64,000 bases of DNA from Kushneria konosiri (GCF_002155145.1 NZ_CP021323.1:1550001-1614000), one strand, 5' to 3'; counted from the first letter of the stretch, positions 34,167-46,309 are shown. Translations and numbers: made by a program. Notes: a model not told the origin generated them from the sequence alone.

Positions 34167-34943
34167 CTACTCGGCGTAGATCATCTTTCGCGTCATGCCG
34201 CCATCGACGGGGAAGTGCTGGCCGGTAATGAATCCGGCTTCCGGGCCTGCCAGAAAGGCGACCAGCGCGGCGATATCATCAGGATGCCCCACGCGGCCGA
34301 CCGGGTGCTGCTGGCGGTCGGTGTCGCTATGAACTGGAGTCTCGCGATTGGCCGCCTTCTGGTGCTCGCCGGTTTCAATCCAGCCGGGACAGATGGCATT
34401 GACGCGAATGTCCGGGCCCAGGCTTGTCGCCATGGCGTGGGTCAGGGCCAGAAGTCCGCCCTTGCTGGCCGCATAGCCTTCGCTTTCGGGCTCGGACTGC
34501 AGAGCCCGGGTCGAGGCCATGTGAATGATCGAGCCTTTCGCCCGGCGCAGCAGCGGGATGGCCGCGCGGGAGCAGAGAAAGGCGCCGGTAAGATGATTGT
34601 CCAGCCAGTGATGCCAGCGCTCGAGCGACAGTGACTCCAGTGGGCCGCAGTACGGATCGGCCGGGCCACCGTTGTTGACCAGCAGATCCAGCCGGCCCTG
34701 CCATTGCGTGAGGCGCTCGAAGGCCTCATTGACCGCGGTTTCATCGCTGACGCTGGCGGTGATGGCCAGCAGCCTCTCAACGTCGTGGCGCGTGCGCATC
34801 TCCTCGATGGCCTCGTCATCAATGTCGAGGATCATGACACGCCAGTCGCGGGCAATGAGATAGTCGGTAATGCCGCGTCCGATACCCTGCGCCCCGCCGG
34901 TAATCAGCGCCACGCGCGTATCACAAGAAGAGGATGTACTCAT
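34167..34943 (-). CDS. Short-chain dehydrogenase/reductase
   Basis: The 258 residues have the classical SDR layout: NAD(P)-binding TGGAQGIGRG (15-24), structural NNGGP near 91, and the catalytic Ser in HMASTRA with Tyr and Lys in YAASK near 156. After these come NAICPGWIETG and FPVDGGMTRKM. An Asp at the end of the second strand (LDIDDEA) suggests NAD rather than NADP, by general rule. Substrate unknown. It is the last gene of a minus-strand run thiD, usp, dtd, SDR, 45 bases after dtd. Confidence 0.85.
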   Translation of the reverse strand: MSTSSSCDTRVALITGGAQGIGRGITDYLIARDWRVMILDIDDEAIEEMRTRHDVERLLAITASVSDETAVNEAFERLTQWQGRLDLLVNNGGPADPYCGPLESLSLERWHHWLDNHLTGAFLCSRAAIPLLRRAKGSIIHMASTRALQSEPESEGYAASKGGLLALTHAMATSLGPDIRVNAICPGWIETGEHQKAANRETPVHSDTDRQQHPVGRVGHPDDIAALVAFLAGPEAGFITGQHFPVDGGMTRKMIYAE

Positions 34944-34988
34944 GGAGCTTGCCTGTCCGGTATAAAGGGATGATCAGCTTTCCGGCGT

Positions 34989-35426
34989 TCAGCTTTCCAG
35001 CATGAACGTGACGGGGCCGTCATTGATCAGCGAAACCTGCATGTCAGCGCCAAAGCGTCCGGTCTCGACGATGTCATGAGCCTTTTGCGCGCATTCGATG
35101 AGATGATTGAACAGTCGCTCGCCGTCTTCCGGGGTGGCGCCCTGGGAAAAGCCCGGCCGCAGCCCCTTGCGCGTGTCGGCCACCAGAGTGAACTGCGACA
35201 CCAGCAACAACCCGCCCCGGGTGGTAGAGAGCCCCAGATTCATGCGGCCCTGCTCATCGCTGAAAACGCGGTAGTTGAGCATTTTCTGCAAAAGCTTTTC
35301 GGCTCGCTCGGGCGTGTCGTCGCGCTCGACGCCAATCAGGGCCAGAAGTCCCTGATCGATATGACCAATGCGCTCGCCATCGACATGAACGCTTGCCTGA
35401 CTGACCCGCTGAATCAGAGCCCGCAT
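34989..35426 (-). CDS. dtd: D-aminoacyl-tRNA deacylase
   Basis: Removes D-amino acids mistakenly attached to tRNA. The 145 residues are the normal length. The two family motifs are present: [14 protein letters not shown] near 75 and NDGPVTF near 135, which form the active site in the dimer. The start is [13 protein letters not shown], and ATG 35426 has GGAGA 6 bases upstream. Confidence 0.96.
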   Translation of the reverse strand: MRALIQRVSQASVHVDGERIGHIDQGLLALIGVERDDTPERAEKLLQKMLNYRVFSDEQGRMNLGLSTTRGGLLLVSQFTLVADTRKGLRPGFSQGATPEDGERLFNHLIECAQKAHDIVETGRFGADMQVSLINDGPVTFMLES

Positions 35427-35475
35427 GTTGTCTCCATTGTCCGTGTCATCCTTACGGGTCGCTTTTGACCCTGAT

Positions 35476-36333
35476 CTACCAGGTGCGACAGAGCATCAGA
35501 TCGCCACGGGTTTCAGTCAGCAGTCGCTCCAGCAGACTGTCGGTAGAGCGCCCGATGCCGACGCGGATGTGACTGCCCAGTGCCAATAGATCGGGCGGCT
35601 GCTGGCGCAGGCGATCCAGCAGCACCTGGGAGGGATCGCCCTGCTGCAGTACCAGTTCCAGATCGGGTTTGGCATGCAGGTCAGCCATCAGGCGTTCGGT
35701 TTCAAGCTCGAGCTGCTGGCGCAGACGCTGACGCTCAAGGTCACGCCAGTGCTGATAGTTGGTGCCCTCACAGAGCTCCATGGCCACCGGCATGTCCCAG
35801 GCATGCAAAAGCGTCAGACGTACGTTGGGAAAGCGCATCAGCACTTCCTTGAGGGTGTGGCGAGAGGCCAGCGAAAAGTCCACCGGCACCAGAATGTCCT
35901 GCCAGTCCGGCTCGCCATCGTGCGGAATGCTGACCACCGGGCAGGGCGCCCTTCGCATGACGCGCGACAGGGTGGTGCCGCCGATCAGATCCGGTTGTCC
36001 CTGTTTGCGGTGAGTGCCCATGACAATCATCGAGGCGCTGCGCTCATAGGCTTCGCGGATGATCTCGGCGTAGGGCACACCGCTGACGATATGGATCTCG
36101 GTGGATGCCGGGCGTTTGAGTTCGTGGTGCTCACACAGCCTGTTGAGCGTGCGATCAATCTCTTCTTCGATGGCATGCACCAGCGCCGGAAGTGTGTGCT
36201 CGGGCAGATAGGGATCCACAACATGCAGGATGTCCAGGCGCGACTGGCTGCGCTGTGACAGATGCAGCGCTCTTACAAGGGCTGCCTCACATTCATGAGA
36301 GAGATCAGTGGCCAGTAGCAGCGTCGTATTCAT
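35476..36333 (-). CDS. Tandem universal stress protein
   Basis: The 285 residues hold two UspA domains (about 1-145 and 150-285), as in UspE. The first starts [19 protein letters not shown] and ends with the nucleotide-binding pattern [17 protein letters not shown]. The second starts [16 protein letters not shown] and has only a degenerate version ([17 protein letters not shown]). ATG 36333 has AAGGA upstream; a longer frame adds 20 unrelated residues. It sits between thiD and dtd. Function is stress-related by family; the exact role is unknown. Confidence 0.88.
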   Translation of the reverse strand: MNTTLLLATDLSHECEAALVRALHLSQRSQSRLDILHVVDPYLPEHTLPALVHAIEEEIDRTLNRLCEHHELKRPASTEIHIVSGVPYAEIIREAYERSASMIVMGTHRKQGQPDLIGGTTLSRVMRRAPCPVVSIPHDGEPDWQDILVPVDFSLASRHTLKEVLMRFPNVRLTLLHAWDMPVAMELCEGTNYQHWRDLERQRLRQQLELETERLMADLHAKPDLELVLQQGDPSQVLLDRLRQQPPDLLALGSHIRVGIGRSTDSLLERLLTETRGDLMLCRTW

Positions 36334-36426
36334 GGCTGAATCCTTGCCCGTTGATGAGAGGGCGCTTGCAGATGTCGGTGATGGCAGAGGCACCGCTGAA
36401 ATGATAGTGGTTGCCTGCCACTACAG

Positions 36427-37227
36427 CTACCACCATGCGTGAAAGTGATGAACCGGCCCCTGACCCTTGCCGACCTCCAGCTGCTCCGCGGCGGCCAGCG
36501 CCCGGGTCATGTAGGTCTTGGCCTCCCTGATCGCCTCGATCGGGGTATCGTGTCGAGGCAGCAGGGCGGCGATGGCCGAGGCCAGTGTGCATCCAGAGCC
36601 GTGAAGTGAGCGTGTCCTGATGCGCGGCGCTTCAAGCCAGCAAGTGTCCTTTGGTGTCAGCACCAGGTCATTGCTGACCTCGCCGGCCAGATAGCCCCCC
36701 TTGAGTACCACGATGTCGCAGCCCAGTGCCCCCAGGCCTGGCAGCATCGCTTCCATGCCTTCATGGTTCTCCGGAATGTCGGTCTCCAGCAGTACGGCCG
36801 CTTCCGGCAGGTTGGGCGTGATGACATCGGCCACCGGAATCAGGATATCGCGCACGGCGTGGAATCCGTCGCGGTCTACCAGCATGTCGCCACTTTTGGC
36901 GACCATGACCGGGTCCAGCACGACATGGGCCGGCCGGTAGCGCTCGATGAACTCCCGGATCAGGCGGGCCGTGTCGAGATCACTGACCATGCCGATCTTG
37001 ACGCAGTCGATGGTGATATCGTCGAACACGGCGTCCAGCTGGGCACGGATCATGGCCTGCGGCAGCGGCATGACCTCACGAACGCCGCAGGTGTTCTGGG
37101 CCAGCACGGTCGTCAGCACGCTGGTGGTATAGGCCCCCAGAGCGCTGGCGGCCTTGAGATCGGCGGACTGACCGGCGCCCCCGCTGGGATCGGTACCGGC
37201 AATGGAGAGAAAACGGATCGGGCGCAT
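36427..37227 (-). CDS. thiD: Hydroxymethylpyrimidine/phosphomethylpyrimidine kinase
   Basis: Phosphorylates the pyrimidine half of thiamine twice. The 266 residues are the family length. Motifs are IAGTDPSGGAGQSADLKA (residues 8-25), VLDPVMVAKSGDML near 103, ITPNLPEAAVLL near 133 and the anion-hole HGSGCTLASAIAA near 205. ATG 37227 has GGAG 7 bases upstream and begins at the family N-terminus, so the longer frame starting 9 codons earlier is rejected. It is about 9 kb from thiS-thiG and heads a minus-strand run. Its promoter region is shared with the nuo operon. Confidence 0.95.
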   Translation of the reverse strand: MRPIRFLSIAGTDPSGGAGQSADLKAASALGAYTTSVLTTVLAQNTCGVREVMPLPQAMIRAQLDAVFDDITIDCVKIGMVSDLDTARLIREFIERYRPAHVVLDPVMVAKSGDMLVDRDGFHAVRDILIPVADVITPNLPEAAVLLETDIPENHEGMEAMLPGLGALGCDIVVLKGGYLAGEVSNDLVLTPKDTCWLEAPRIRTRSLHGSGCTLASAIAALLPRHDTPIEAIREAKTYMTRALAAAEQLEVGKGQGPVHHFHAWW

Positions 37228-37570
37228 GAAATCTCCGAAGGTGGCCAGCGACACAGGGGCGACATGAGACGTTGTGATGTCTGCCGCGCCGCAGGATATA
37301 AGACTAAAGTCTAGTATGGTAGGGCGATATTTTGATTGGATACACGAAGGCTACAGGGGGAACATTCCAAAATCGACATCAAAAAAGCCGATGACGGCAT
37401 TGGAAAAATTTCGCATCGACTTCTAATGTAACGGTGTTGATCTCGAGGCTGACCTGACCTTCCGCAGTCGAGAATTTCCTGTCATTCGGGCGATATGCCC
37501 CGGGTGGTTGAATAACGAAAGCGCCAGTCGATGCAATGTCGCTGGGGCAGACCAAGATGAGTAAGCGTCC
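37228..37570. promoter_or_regulatory. Divergent control region of thiD and the nuo operon
   Basis: This 343-base gap has no convincing gene. A candidate sigma70 promoter for nuo is TTGGAA at 37400-37405 and TAATGT at 37424-37429, with an 18-base spacer. It would give a leader of about 135 bases. A dyad agact-aa-agtct lies near 37302-37315. No TPP riboswitch was recognised before thiD. Confidence 0.4.
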
Positions 37571-38005
37571 ATGGATCTGGCAACGCAACTGGCTCAAAAC
37601 TGGTCAGTCGGTGTTTTCATCGTCGCCGTACTGGCCCTGTGTACCTTTATGGTGACAGCTTCCGCCCTGCTTGGCGGACGGGCCTGGGGGCATCGAAAGG
37701 AAACGCCCTATGAGTCCGGTATTGTGCCGACCGGCAGTGCTCACCAGCGTTTCTCGGTCAAGTTCTACATGGTGGCCATGCTCTTCGTCATCTTTGATGT
37801 AGAAGCACTCTACCTCTTTGGCTGGGCCATCTCCGTACGTGAGACCGGCTGGACCGGGCTGATAGGCGCCAGCGTCTTTATCTTTATCCTGCTGGCCGGT
37901 CTGATCTATGACAGCCGCGTTGGTGCTCTGGACTGGGTGCCCAAACGTCGCGCGCAGCCGGATCGGGTTCACCAGCCTGCCCAGCGTGATCATACCGAAC
38001 ACTGA
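37571..38005 (+). CDS. nuoA: NADH-quinone oxidoreductase subunit A
   Basis: First gene of the complex I operon. This small membrane subunit has three hydrophobic helices; the 144 residues include the loop [20 protein letters not shown] (residues 48-67). The [19 protein letters not shown] stretch follows, both typical of NuoA near the quinone site. The ATG at 37571 has only a weak ribosome binding site. nuoB starts 69 bases downstream. The C-terminus is polar and a little longer than usual. Confidence 0.95.
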   Translation: MDLATQLAQNWSVGVFIVAVLALCTFMVTASALLGGRAWGHRKETPYESGIVPTGSAHQRFSVKFYMVAMLFVIFDVEALYLFGWAISVRETGWTGLIGASVFIFILLAGLIYDSRVGALDWVPKRRAQPDRVHQPAQRDHTEH

Positions 38006-38074
38006 AATCTTTCCGGGTGACGAGCCCTCAGAGATTCCAGCACCGATCAATGACGTTTTCCGGGAGGACTCTGG

Positions 38075-38752
38075 ATGTCCTATAAGCTTACGCGCATCGA
38101 TCCTGATGCTCCCCAGAGCAGCCAGTATCCGGTCGGGGAGCGGCGTATTGTCGATGACCCCATGGACGATCAGGTGCATCGCAATGTTTTCATGGGCAAG
38201 CTCGAAAACATCATGCACAACGTTGTCAATTGGGGGCGCAAGAACTCCTTGTGGCCCTACAACTTCGGGCTCTCCTGCTGCTATGTGGAAATGACCACGG
38301 CCTTCACCGCGCCACATGACATCGCCCGCTTTGGCTCCGAGGTGCTGCGTGCCTCGCCCCGCCAGGCAGACGTCATGGTCATTTCGGGCACCTGCTTTAT
38401 CAAGATGGCGCCCATTATCCAGGAACTTTACGACCAGATGCTGGAGCCCAAATGGGTCATTTCGATGGGCTCGTGTGCCAACTCCGGTGGCATGTATGAC
38501 ATCTATTCGGTCGTGCAGGGCGTCGACAAGTTTCTTCCCATCGACGTTTATATACCGGGATGTCCGCCACGACCTGAAGCCTTCCTTCAGGGCCTGCAAC
38601 TGCTGCAGGATTCCATCCAGCAGGAGCGTCGCCCGCTGACATGGGTGGTGGGTGACCAGGGGGTCTACAAGGCCGAGATGCCCTCCCAGCGGGAAAAACG
38701 GCGCGACGAACGCATTGCGGTTACCGAGCTGCGTTCACCCGATGAAGTGTAA
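38075..38752 (+). CDS. nuoB: NADH-quinone oxidoreductase subunit B
   Basis: Carries iron-sulfur cluster N2, the last before quinone. The 225 residues contain the cluster ligands: [11 protein letters not shown] near 65, [10 protein letters not shown] near 105 (non-ligand Cys in a conserved site), MGSCANSGG near 132 and PGCPPRPEA near 162. ATG 38075 follows GGGAGGA. The C-terminal ~30 residues ([19 protein letters not shown]) are charged and typical of the gammaproteobacterial form. Confidence 0.96.
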   Translation: MSYKLTRIDPDAPQSSQYPVGERRIVDDPMDDQVHRNVFMGKLENIMHNVVNWGRKNSLWPYNFGLSCCYVEMTTAFTAPHDIARFGSEVLRASPRQADVMVISGTCFIKMAPIIQELYDQMLEPKWVISMGSCANSGGMYDIYSVVQGVDKFLPIDVYIPGCPPRPEAFLQGLQLLQDSIQQERRPLTWVVGDQGVYKAEMPSQREKRRDERIAVTELRSPDEV

Positions 38753-38815
38753 CGACCGGCACAGGGATGGCCCAAGGGCGAGCGTGTTCGGTTCACTGGC
38801 GATGGAAAACAACGG

Positions 38816-40585
38816 ATGACGACCGAGATTTCACAGGCAGACGCTACAACCTTCGCCATTGTCGATGAGCTGAAGGCCCGCTTTGGCGAGGCGAATCTGG
38901 TGGTACAGCCCACGCTGACCGGCATGCCGGTGGTCTGGGTGGCGCGTGAGCAAATGATCGAGGTCATGCGCTTTTTGCAGCAGGTTCCAAAGCCCTTTGT
39001 CATGCTCTACGACCTGCATGGGGTCGACGAGCGTCTGCGCATGCACCGACGCGGCCTGCCGCCGGCAGACTTCACCGTTTTCTATCAGCTGATGTCGCTT
39101 GAGCGTAACTCCGAGCTGATGATCAAGGTGGCGCTGCATGAAGATGACCTGCGTGTCCCGACGCTCTGTAACGTCTATCTCAATGCCAACTGGTACGAGC
39201 GTGAAGTCTTTGACATGTTCGGCATCGAATTCTCGGGCCATCCGCACCTGAGCCGCATGCTGATGCCGCCAACCTGGAATGGGCATCCGCTGCGCAAGGA
39301 CTATCCTGCGCGGGCAACCGAATTTGATCCCTATACGCTGACGATGGAAGGTCAGGACCGCGAGCAGGAAGCGCTGCGCTTCAATCCCGAAGCCTGGGGC
39401 ATGAAACGTCACAGCGGTGATACCGATTACATGTTCCTGAACCTGGGGCCCAACCACCCCTCGGTACACGGCGTGTTTCGTATCGCGCTGCAGCTTGACG
39501 GTGAAGAAGTGGTCGACTGCGTGCCGGATATCGGCTATCACCACCGCGGCGCTGAAAAGATGGCCGAGCGGCAGTCGTGGCACAGCTATATTCCCTACAC
39601 CGACCGGATCGATTACACCGGCGGGGTCATGAACAACCTGCCCTACATTCTGGCCGTCGAAAAGCTGGCCGGCATTACCGTCACGCAGCGTGCTGAAACC
39701 ATCCGCGTGATGATGGCCGAGATGTTTCGCATCAATTCTCACCTGCTGTTTCTCGGTACCTTTCTGCAGGATCTGGGCGCCATGTCGCCGGTCTTTTTCA
39801 CCTTCAGCGACCGTCAGCGCGCCTATCATGTGATCGAGGCGATCACCGGCTTTCGCATGCACCCGGCATGGTTTCGCATTGGCGGCGTCGCGCATGATCT
39901 GCCGCGCGGCTGGGAGAAACTGGTTCGCGACTTTCTGGACTGGATGCCGCCGCGGCTGGACGAGTACGAGCGCGCGATGATGGACAACTCGATTGTGCGT
40001 GAGCGTACGGTCAACATTGCCACGCATACCACCGCCGAAGCACTGACCTGGGGCGTGACCGGCCCCAACCTGCGTGCGACCGGCCTGAAATACGACCTGA
40101 GAAAGGCCAAGCCCTATTCGGGCTACGAGCGCTTTGATTTTGATATTCCGGTGGGCACCAACGGCGATGTCTTTGATCGCGGCATGATGCGCATCGAGGA
40201 GATGCGTCAGAGCCTTCGCATCATCGAGCAGTGTCTGAAAAACATGCCCGAAGGGGACTACAAGGCCGACCATCCGCTGACCACGCCGCCGCCGCGCGAC
40301 AAGATGCTTCAGCACATCGAGACCCTGATCACGCACTTTTTGCAGGTCTCGTGGGGGCCGGTGCTCAAGGCCAACGAGTCGTTTCAGATGATCGAGGCGA
40401 CCAAGGGGCTCAATAGTTACTACCTGACCAGCGATGGCAACACCATGAGCTATCGCACCCGAATTCGCACGCCCAGCTTTGCCCACCTTCAGCACATTCC
40501 TGCCGTCATCAATGGCGGGTTCGTGCCGGATCTGATCGCGCACCTGGGCAGCATCGACTTTGTAATGGCCGACGTGGATCGATAA
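38816..40585 (+). CDS. nuoC: NADH-quinone oxidoreductase subunit C/D (fused)
   Basis: One 589-residue chain joins NuoC (about 1-190) and NuoD (about 200-589), as in Escherichia, Pseudomonas and relatives. The NuoC part has [15 protein letters not shown] and [17 protein letters not shown] (near 125). The NuoD part has the quinone-site [15 protein letters not shown] near 212 and the typical [18 protein letters not shown] segment [18 protein letters not shown], ending [17 protein letters not shown]. It lies two bases before nuoE. The ribosome binding site is weak. Confidence 0.96.
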   Translation: MTTEISQADATTFAIVDELKARFGEANLVVQPTLTGMPVVWVAREQMIEVMRFLQQVPKPFVMLYDLHGVDERLRMHRRGLPPADFTVFYQLMSLERNSELMIKVALHEDDLRVPTLCNVYLNANWYEREVFDMFGIEFSGHPHLSRMLMPPTWNGHPLRKDYPARATEFDPYTLTMEGQDREQEALRFNPEAWGMKRHSGDTDYMFLNLGPNHPSVHGVFRIALQLDGEEVVDCVPDIGYHHRGAEKMAERQSWHSYIPYTDRIDYTGGVMNNLPYILAVEKLAGITVTQRAETIRVMMAEMFRINSHLLFLGTFLQDLGAMSPVFFTFSDRQRAYHVIEAITGFRMHPAWFRIGGVAHDLPRGWEKLVRDFLDWMPPRLDEYERAMMDNSIVRERTVNIATHTTAEALTWGVTGPNLRATGLKYDLRKAKPYSGYERFDFDIPVGTNGDVFDRGMMRIEEMRQSLRIIEQCLKNMPEGDYKADHPLTTPPPRDKMLQHIETLITHFLQVSWGPVLKANESFQMIEATKGLNSYYLTSDGNTMSYRTRIRTPSFAHLQHIPAVINGGFVPDLIAHLGSIDFVMADVDR

Positions 40586-40587
40586 CC

Positions 40588-41145
40588 ATGACCATGGATA
40601 CTCCCGCAACCGGCAATACCCGCGCCAGCAAGGCCAGTCAGGGCAACCTGATTGTCAGTGCCGGGCGCGTTGATGATTTCGAGCTCACCGATGAAGAGCG
40701 CCATGAGATCGAGCACGAGATGGGACACTACGAAAACCCGCGTGCGGCTTCGATCGGAGCGCTCAAGATTGTGCAGAAGCGTCGCGGCTGGGTCTCGGAC
40801 GGTGCCATTATCGCCATCAGCGATGTGCTGGGCATCCCCTCCAGCGATGTCGAAGGTGTGGCCACCTTTTACAGCCTGATCTTTCGTCAGCCGGTCGGAC
40901 GTCATGTCATCCTGGTCTGTGACAGCAGTTCGTGCTTTCTGACCGGTCACGATGAGCTGCGTGATGCCCTTTCAAACGAGCTGGGCATCGGGCTGGGTCA
41001 GACCACCGGAGACGACCGCTTCACGATGCTGCCGGTGTGCTGTCTGGGCGCCTGCGATCGCGGTCCGGCGCTGATGATCAATGAGGACCTTCATGGCCCG
41101 GTAGAGCCCGGAGACGTGTCGGCACTGCTGGAGCGCTACTCATGA
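40588..41145 (+). CDS. nuoE: NADH-quinone oxidoreductase subunit E
   Basis: Thioredoxin-like subunit with the N1a [2Fe-2S] cluster. The 185 residues show the ligand pairs CDSSSC (near 111) and CLGAC (near 152), in the C-x4-C and C-x3-C spacing of the family. The central RGWVSDGAI and [10 protein letters not shown] stretches also match. The start lies two bases after the nuoCD stop; the stop overlaps nuoF by four bases (ATGA). Confidence 0.96.
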   Translation: MTMDTPATGNTRASKASQGNLIVSAGRVDDFELTDEERHEIEHEMGHYENPRAASIGALKIVQKRRGWVSDGAIIAISDVLGIPSSDVEGVATFYSLIFRQPVGRHVILVCDSSSCFLTGHDELRDALSNELGIGLGQTTGDDRFTMLPVCCLGACDRGPALMINEDLHGPVEPGDVSALLERYS

Positions 41146-42479
41146 CCAGTCATCTCTTTTCTACCAGCACCAATGGCGAAACCCATCCACTGACCTATCG
41201 TCTGCGCGAGGATCGTGGCTATGTGGATCTGGCCGAGTTTCAACAAAAGGACGGTTATGAGGCCCTGCGCATCACGCTTCGGGATCTCTCGCCGCATGAT
41301 CTAATAGACAACATGAAGACCGCCAACCTGCGCGGTCGTGGCGGCGGCGGTTTCTCCGCCGGCGTCAAATGGAGCCTGACCGCACGCGGTGAGGGCCATC
41401 CTCGCGGCTACATCGTCTGCAACGCCGACGAAATGGAGCCGGGCACCTTCAAGGACCGCATGCTGATGGAGGAGATTCCCCATCTGCTGATTGAGGGCAT
41501 GATCCTTGCCGGCTATGCCAACAACGCGCGCATGGGTTACATCTTTCTGCGTGGTGAATACGTACTGGCCGCCGAGCGGATCGAGCGGGCGCTTGTTGAG
41601 GCCCGCGAGGCCGGTATTCTGGGGCCGAAGGTGTGCGACAGCGACTTTGACTTCGACATCTTTTTGCACACCGGCGCCGGACGCTACATCTGCGGCGAAG
41701 AGACCGCCCTGATCAATTCGCTGGAAGGCCGCCGCGCCAACCCGCGCTCCAAACCGCCCTTTCCGGGGCAGAGCGGTGCCTGGGGCAAGCCCACCGTGGT
41801 CAATAATGTCGAGACGCTGTGCAACGTGCCGGCCATCGCCCTGCACGGCGGCGAATGGTACCAGGCGCTGTCCGGCGGTCGCAGCGACGATGGTGGCACC
41901 AAGATCTTTGGCGTGTCCGGTCGCGTGAAGCGTCCCGGACTGGTCGAATTGCCGATGGGCGTGACCGGCGCCGAGTTGCTGGAGATGGCCGGCGGCATGC
42001 GTGATGGGCTCGAGCTCAAGACCTGGCTGCCCGGGGGCGGCAGTACCGGCTTTCTGCTGCCGGAGCATCTCGAGCTTCCGCTGGAATTTGACGCCATCGG
42101 CAAGGCCGGCAGCCGTCTGGGCACCGGGCTGATGACCGTGGTAGCCCACAATCAAAGTGTGGTGTCACTGACCCGCAACCTCGAAGAGTTTTTCGCCCGT
42201 GAATCCTGTGGCTGGTGCACGCCGTGTCGCGACGGTCTGCCCTGGAGCGTAAAGCTTCTGCGTGCCATCGAGCGCGGTGAGGGCGAAGAGGGCGACATCG
42301 ACATGCTGGTCTCGCTGGCCCATGACATTGGCCCCGGCAAGACGTTTTGTGCCCACGCACCGGGTGCGGCGATGCCACTGGAAACCGCCATTGAGCATTT
42401 CAGACACGAGTTCGAAGCCGGCATTCGCCATCAAAGACGCGAAGCACACGCCGAGCCGATCCCGGTGGGATCGGTATAG
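41142..42479 (+). CDS. nuoF: NADH-quinone oxidoreductase subunit F
   Basis: NADH-binding subunit with FMN and cluster N3, in the cytoplasmic arm. The 445 residues show [15 protein letters not shown] (near 65), [14 protein letters not shown] (near 184), and the N3 ligands [11 protein letters not shown] near 356 and KTFCAHAPG near 401. It overlaps nuoE by ATGA. A gap of 81 bases follows before nuoG. Confidence 0.97.
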   Translation: MTSHLFSTSTNGETHPLTYRLREDRGYVDLAEFQQKDGYEALRITLRDLSPHDLIDNMKTANLRGRGGGGFSAGVKWSLTARGEGHPRGYIVCNADEMEPGTFKDRMLMEEIPHLLIEGMILAGYANNARMGYIFLRGEYVLAAERIERALVEAREAGILGPKVCDSDFDFDIFLHTGAGRYICGEETALINSLEGRRANPRSKPPFPGQSGAWGKPTVVNNVETLCNVPAIALHGGEWYQALSGGRSDDGGTKIFGVSGRVKRPGLVELPMGVTGAELLEMAGGMRDGLELKTWLPGGGSTGFLLPEHLELPLEFDAIGKAGSRLGTGLMTVVAHNQSVVSLTRNLEEFFARESCGWCTPCRDGLPWSVKLLRAIERGEGEEGDIDMLVSLAHDIGPGKTFCAHAPGAAMPLETAIEHFRHEFEAGIRHQRREAHAEPIPVGSV

Positions 42480-42560
42480 CGGTCGGATGTGGCATACGAG
42501 TGAGACAACGATCAAGGTGCCCGGTGATCGCCGGGCCGTGACAGGCAAAGGGCAGGGTTC

Positions 42561-45302
42561 ATGGCAACCATTCATGTAGACGGAAAGGACTACGAGGTCG
42601 ACGGCAGTGACAATCTGCTGCACGCCTGCCTGTCGCTGGGCCTCGATATTCCCTATTTCTGCTGGCACCCGGCGCTGGGCAGCGTGGGTGCCTGCCGCCA
42701 GTGTGCGGTCAAGCAGTACAAGGATGCCGACGACGAGCGGGGCATGCTGGTCATGTCCTGCATGGCTCCGATCAAGGATGATTCCTACATCTCGATCGAT
42801 GACGAAGAGGCAAAGGCCTTTCGCGCCAGCGTCGTCGAGTGGCTGATGACCAACCATCCGCATGACTGTCCGGTCTGTGAAGAGGGCGGCCACTGCCATC
42901 TGCAGGACATGACGGTCATGACCGGTCATGATCGTCGTCGCTATCGTTTCAAAAAGCGCACCCACAAAAATCAGTATCTTGGCCCCTTCATCGGCCATGA
43001 GATGAACCGCTGCATTACCTGCTACCGCTGCGTACGCTTTTACAAGGACTACGCCGGTGGCGAGGATCTTGGCGCCTTCGGGGCTCACGAAAACATCTAC
43101 TTCGGTCGTACGGTCGACGGCACGCTGGAAAACGAGTTTTCCGGCAACCTGACCGAGGTCTGCCCGACCGGTGTCTTCACCGATCGCACCCACTCCGAGC
43201 ACTACACACGCAAGTGGGACATGCAGTTTGCCCCCAGCATCTGTCACCAGTGCTCCAGCGGCTGCAACACCAGCCCGGGCGAGCGCTACGGCGAGGTGCG
43301 TCGGATCGAGAACCGCTATAACGGCGACGTGAACCACTACTTCCTGTGTGACCGTGGCCGCTTTGGCTACGGCTACGTCAACAGCACCGATCGTCCGCAA
43401 CAGCCGAGTCTGCGCGTCGATGACCGGGAGCCGGAGCTTTTGACCGTCGACAGCGCGCTGGATCGCACGGCCGAGCGGCTGAAGGGCAGCCGGCGTGTGA
43501 TCGGTATCGGTTCGCCGCGTGCCAGCCTTGAAAGCAATCATCTGCTTCGCGAAATGGTCGGCGCTGAGAACTTCTCGACCGGCATCGCAGATCGTGAACT
43601 CGAGTGTCTTGAGCTGATCCAGACGCTTCAGCGTGAGGGGCAGTGGCACATCCCGTCGATGCGCGAGATCGAGGATCACGACGCCGTCATCGTACTCGGC
43701 GAGGACCTGATCCAGAGCGCGGCGCGCGTGGCACTGGCGGTGCGCCAGGCGGCCAATGCCCGTGGCGAGGATATGGCCGAGGCCAACGACATTCCGGCGT
43801 GGAACGCCAACGCGGTCAATACCCTGCGCCAGGGCCGTACCCGACCGGTCTTTATTGCCTCTCTGACCGAGACGCGGCTCGATGACATTGCTCGTGACAC
43901 CTGGCACGGCGCGCCGGAAGAGATTGCCCGGCTGGGGCATGCGCTGGCTCATGCCCTCGAGGCATCATCGCCGGCGGTCGAAGGCCTGGATGACACGACG
44001 CTGGCCCTGATCGATACCATGACCGAGGCGCTCAAGGGGGCCGAACGGCCGCTCATTATCTCGGGCACCAGTCTGCAAAGTACCGCCGTGCTGCAGGCGG
44101 CAGCAAATCTGGCAAAAGCGCTGAACACGGCAGGCAAGACGCCGTCGGTGTCGTTGGTCAGCGGTGAGGCCAACAGCACCGGTCTAACCATGCTGGGCGG
44201 TCATTCACTGGAGTGGGCGCTGGACGCCATGCAGGACGGGGAAGCCCGTGCAGACGCCGCCGTCATTCTGGAAAACGATCTCTATCAGCGACTGGCCAGC
44301 AGCACGGTCGATCAGGCGCTGAGCGCGCTGGACACACTGGTGGTGCTGGATCATCAGCGCACACCCACGCTGGAACGTGCCCATATGGCCCTGCCGGCGG
44401 CGACCTTCGCAGAAGGCGACGGCACGCTGGTGAGTCATGAAGGCCGTGCCCAGCGCTTTTTCCAGGTCTATGACCCGAGCTATTACCGCCCCAATGACCT
44501 CACCCACGAAAGCTGGCGATGGCTGCATGCGCTGCATACCACCATGGAAGGGCGCGGCGTCGACTGGACCCAGATTGATGAGGTCACAGCAGACTGTACA
44601 CGGGTGCATCCGGAGCTTGCCGGTATTCGTGATGCTGCGCCCAGCGCGTCGTTTCGTATTCGCGGCCAGAAGCTGGCACGCTCGCCGCATCGCTCCAGCG
44701 GACGCACGGCCATGCGCGCCAACCTAAGCGTGCATGAGCCCCGTGCGCCGCAGGATGCTGACTCTGCCTTTGCCTTTTCGATGGAAGGCTACAGCGGTTA
44801 CAGCGAACCCCGCTCTCAAGTCGCCTTTGCCTGGGCGCCAGGCTGGAATTCGCCGCAGGCCTGGAACAAGTTCCAGGACGAGGTGGGGGGGCACCTGAGC
44901 GCCGGTGATCCGGGCGTTCGACTCTTCGATCAACAGCGCAGCGAGCGACAGAATCGTGACTGGTTCACCGCGATTCCCGAGGCCTTCGAGCCGCGTGATG
45001 ACGACTGGTACGTCGTCAGCCTGCCGCAGCTTTTTGGCGGCGAGGAGATGTCGGCACGTGCCGAGCCGATCCAGGAGCGCATGAGCGAAACCTTCGTGGT
45101 ACTGGCACAGGAGGATGCTGACCATCTGGGCGTCACACCAGGTGAGACGATCTACCTGCAGACCTCCGGTCATCAGCTGCATCTGCCGGTACGCATCAGC
45201 CGCGAAATGCGATCCGGCCTGATCGGTCTGCCGCAGCTGCCCGGTATTCCCCGAGGACTGGCCGGTGAGTATGCCACCGTTACCGTGGAGGTCAGCGCAT
45301 GA
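42561..45302 (+). CDS. nuoG: NADH-quinone oxidoreductase subunit G
   Basis: Largest peripheral subunit, 913 residues. Ligands of cluster N1b lie in [15 protein letters not shown] near 35. The N5 type H-x3-C-x2-C-x5-C is [14 protein letters not shown] near 102. N4 ligands lie in [10 protein letters not shown] near 153, with a distal CPTG. The extra N7 cluster found in some bacteria is also present: CHQCSSGC followed 27 residues later by another Cys (FLCDRG). A molybdopterin-type fold without obvious cofactor residues makes up the rest. It overlaps nuoH by ATGA. Confidence 0.96.
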   Translation: MATIHVDGKDYEVDGSDNLLHACLSLGLDIPYFCWHPALGSVGACRQCAVKQYKDADDERGMLVMSCMAPIKDDSYISIDDEEAKAFRASVVEWLMTNHPHDCPVCEEGGHCHLQDMTVMTGHDRRRYRFKKRTHKNQYLGPFIGHEMNRCITCYRCVRFYKDYAGGEDLGAFGAHENIYFGRTVDGTLENEFSGNLTEVCPTGVFTDRTHSEHYTRKWDMQFAPSICHQCSSGCNTSPGERYGEVRRIENRYNGDVNHYFLCDRGRFGYGYVNSTDRPQQPSLRVDDREPELLTVDSALDRTAERLKGSRRVIGIGSPRASLESNHLLREMVGAENFSTGIADRELECLELIQTLQREGQWHIPSMREIEDHDAVIVLGEDLIQSAARVALAVRQAANARGEDMAEANDIPAWNANAVNTLRQGRTRPVFIASLTETRLDDIARDTWHGAPEEIARLGHALAHALEASSPAVEGLDDTTLALIDTMTEALKGAERPLIISGTSLQSTAVLQAAANLAKALNTAGKTPSVSLVSGEANSTGLTMLGGHSLEWALDAMQDGEARADAAVILENDLYQRLASSTVDQALSALDTLVVLDHQRTPTLERAHMALPAATFAEGDGTLVSHEGRAQRFFQVYDPSYYRPNDLTHESWRWLHALHTTMEGRGVDWTQIDEVTADCTRVHPELAGIRDAAPSASFRIRGQKLARSPHRSSGRTAMRANLSVHEPRAPQDADSAFAFSMEGYSGYSEPRSQVAFAWAPGWNSPQAWNKFQDEVGGHLSAGDPGVRLFDQQRSERQNRDWFTAIPEAFEPRDDDWYVVSLPQLFGGEEMSARAEPIQERMSETFVVLAQEDADHLGVTPGETIYLQTSGHQLHLPVRISREMRSGLIGLPQLPGIPRGLAGEYATVTVEVSA

Positions 45303-46276
45303 GCTGGATGAGTACCGATGTGCTGCTTGCCATCGCGGTGGGCGTACTGAAATCGATCGTGATCCTGCTGGCGGCCGTCTTGTCCGGCGCCTTCCTGACC
45401 GTGGTCGAGCGCCGGCTGCTGGGGCTCTGGCAGGACCGCTATGGCCCCAACCGGGTAGGCGTTTTTGGCTCGGGGCAACTGATTGCGGACATGATCAAGA
45501 TCTTTTTCAAGGAAGACTGGATCCCGCCCTTTGCCGATCGAAAGCTTTTCGTGCTGGCGCCGGCGATCGCCTTTGCCTCGCTGCTGCTGTCGTTTCTGAT
45601 CATTCCCATCACCCCGACCTGGGGGGTGGCGGATCTCAATATCGGCATCCTGTTCTTTTTCGCCATGGCCGGGATCAACGTCTATGCCGTGCTCTTTGGC
45701 GGCTACGCCAGTGCCAACAAGTACGCCCTGATCGGCGCCATGCGCGCCTCGGCCCAGACGCTTTCCTATGAGGTATTCATGGGGCTGTCGCTGATGGGGA
45801 TTGTGGTCATGACGGGGTCGTTCAACATGCGCGACATCGTCAACGGTCAGGAAGGGCTCTGGTATATCGTGCCGCAGTTTTTCGGCTTTTTGACCTTCCT
45901 GATCGCAGGCGTTGCAGTGACACACCGTGCACCGTTTGACCAGCCCGAGGCCGAGCAGGAAATTGCCGACGGCTATCATGTCGAGTATTCAAGCATGAAG
46001 TTCGGCATGTTCTTTATCGGCGAATATGTGGGCATCGTGCTGGTGTCGGCACTTCTGACCACCCTGTTCATGGGGGGCTGGCATGGCCCGTTGTTGCCGC
46101 CGATCGTCTGGTTTCTGCTCAAGACGGCCTTTTTCGTCATGCTCTTCATTCTGGCGCGTGCGGCACTGCCTCGCCCCCGCTATGACCGGGTAATGCAGTT
46201 CGGATGGAAATTCTGTCTGCCACTGACGCTTATCAATCTTCTGGTGACCGGGGCAGTCGTCCTTGTGACGGCCTGA
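45299..46276 (+). CDS. nuoH: NADH-quinone oxidoreductase subunit H
   Basis: Membrane subunit with about eight helices that links the quinone site to the proton channels. The 325 residues contain [20 protein letters not shown] (near 45), [14 protein letters not shown], and the quinone-loop stretch [20 protein letters not shown] near 205. The start overlaps the nuoG stop (ATGA). nuoI starts 33 bases downstream. Confidence 0.97.
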   Translation: MSWMSTDVLLAIAVGVLKSIVILLAAVLSGAFLTVVERRLLGLWQDRYGPNRVGVFGSGQLIADMIKIFFKEDWIPPFADRKLFVLAPAIAFASLLLSFLIIPITPTWGVADLNIGILFFFAMAGINVYAVLFGGYASANKYALIGAMRASAQTLSYEVFMGLSLMGIVVMTGSFNMRDIVNGQEGLWYIVPQFFGFLTFLIAGVAVTHRAPFDQPEAEQEIADGYHVEYSSMKFGMFFIGEYVGIVLVSALLTTLFMGGWHGPLLPPIVWFLLKTAFFVMLFILARAALPRPRYDRVMQFGWKFCLPLTLINLLVTGAVVLVTA

Positions 46277-46309
46277 CCCAGTCGCTGAACAACGAACGAG
46301 GCAGAACAC

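Noticed and set aside
37381..37400. An A-run with a short hairpin (gccg atga cggc) before nuoA
   Set aside because: The stem is only four bases, too weak to call a terminator or attenuator.
38753..38815. A possible small frame between nuoB and nuoCD
   Set aside because: Its start has no convincing ribosome binding site and it runs into nuoCD in another frame.
42487..42579. A 30-codon frame between nuoF and nuoG
   Set aside because: Unlike the frame between nuoL and nuoM it has no strong ribosome binding site and overlaps the nuoG start out of frame without ATGA coupling.
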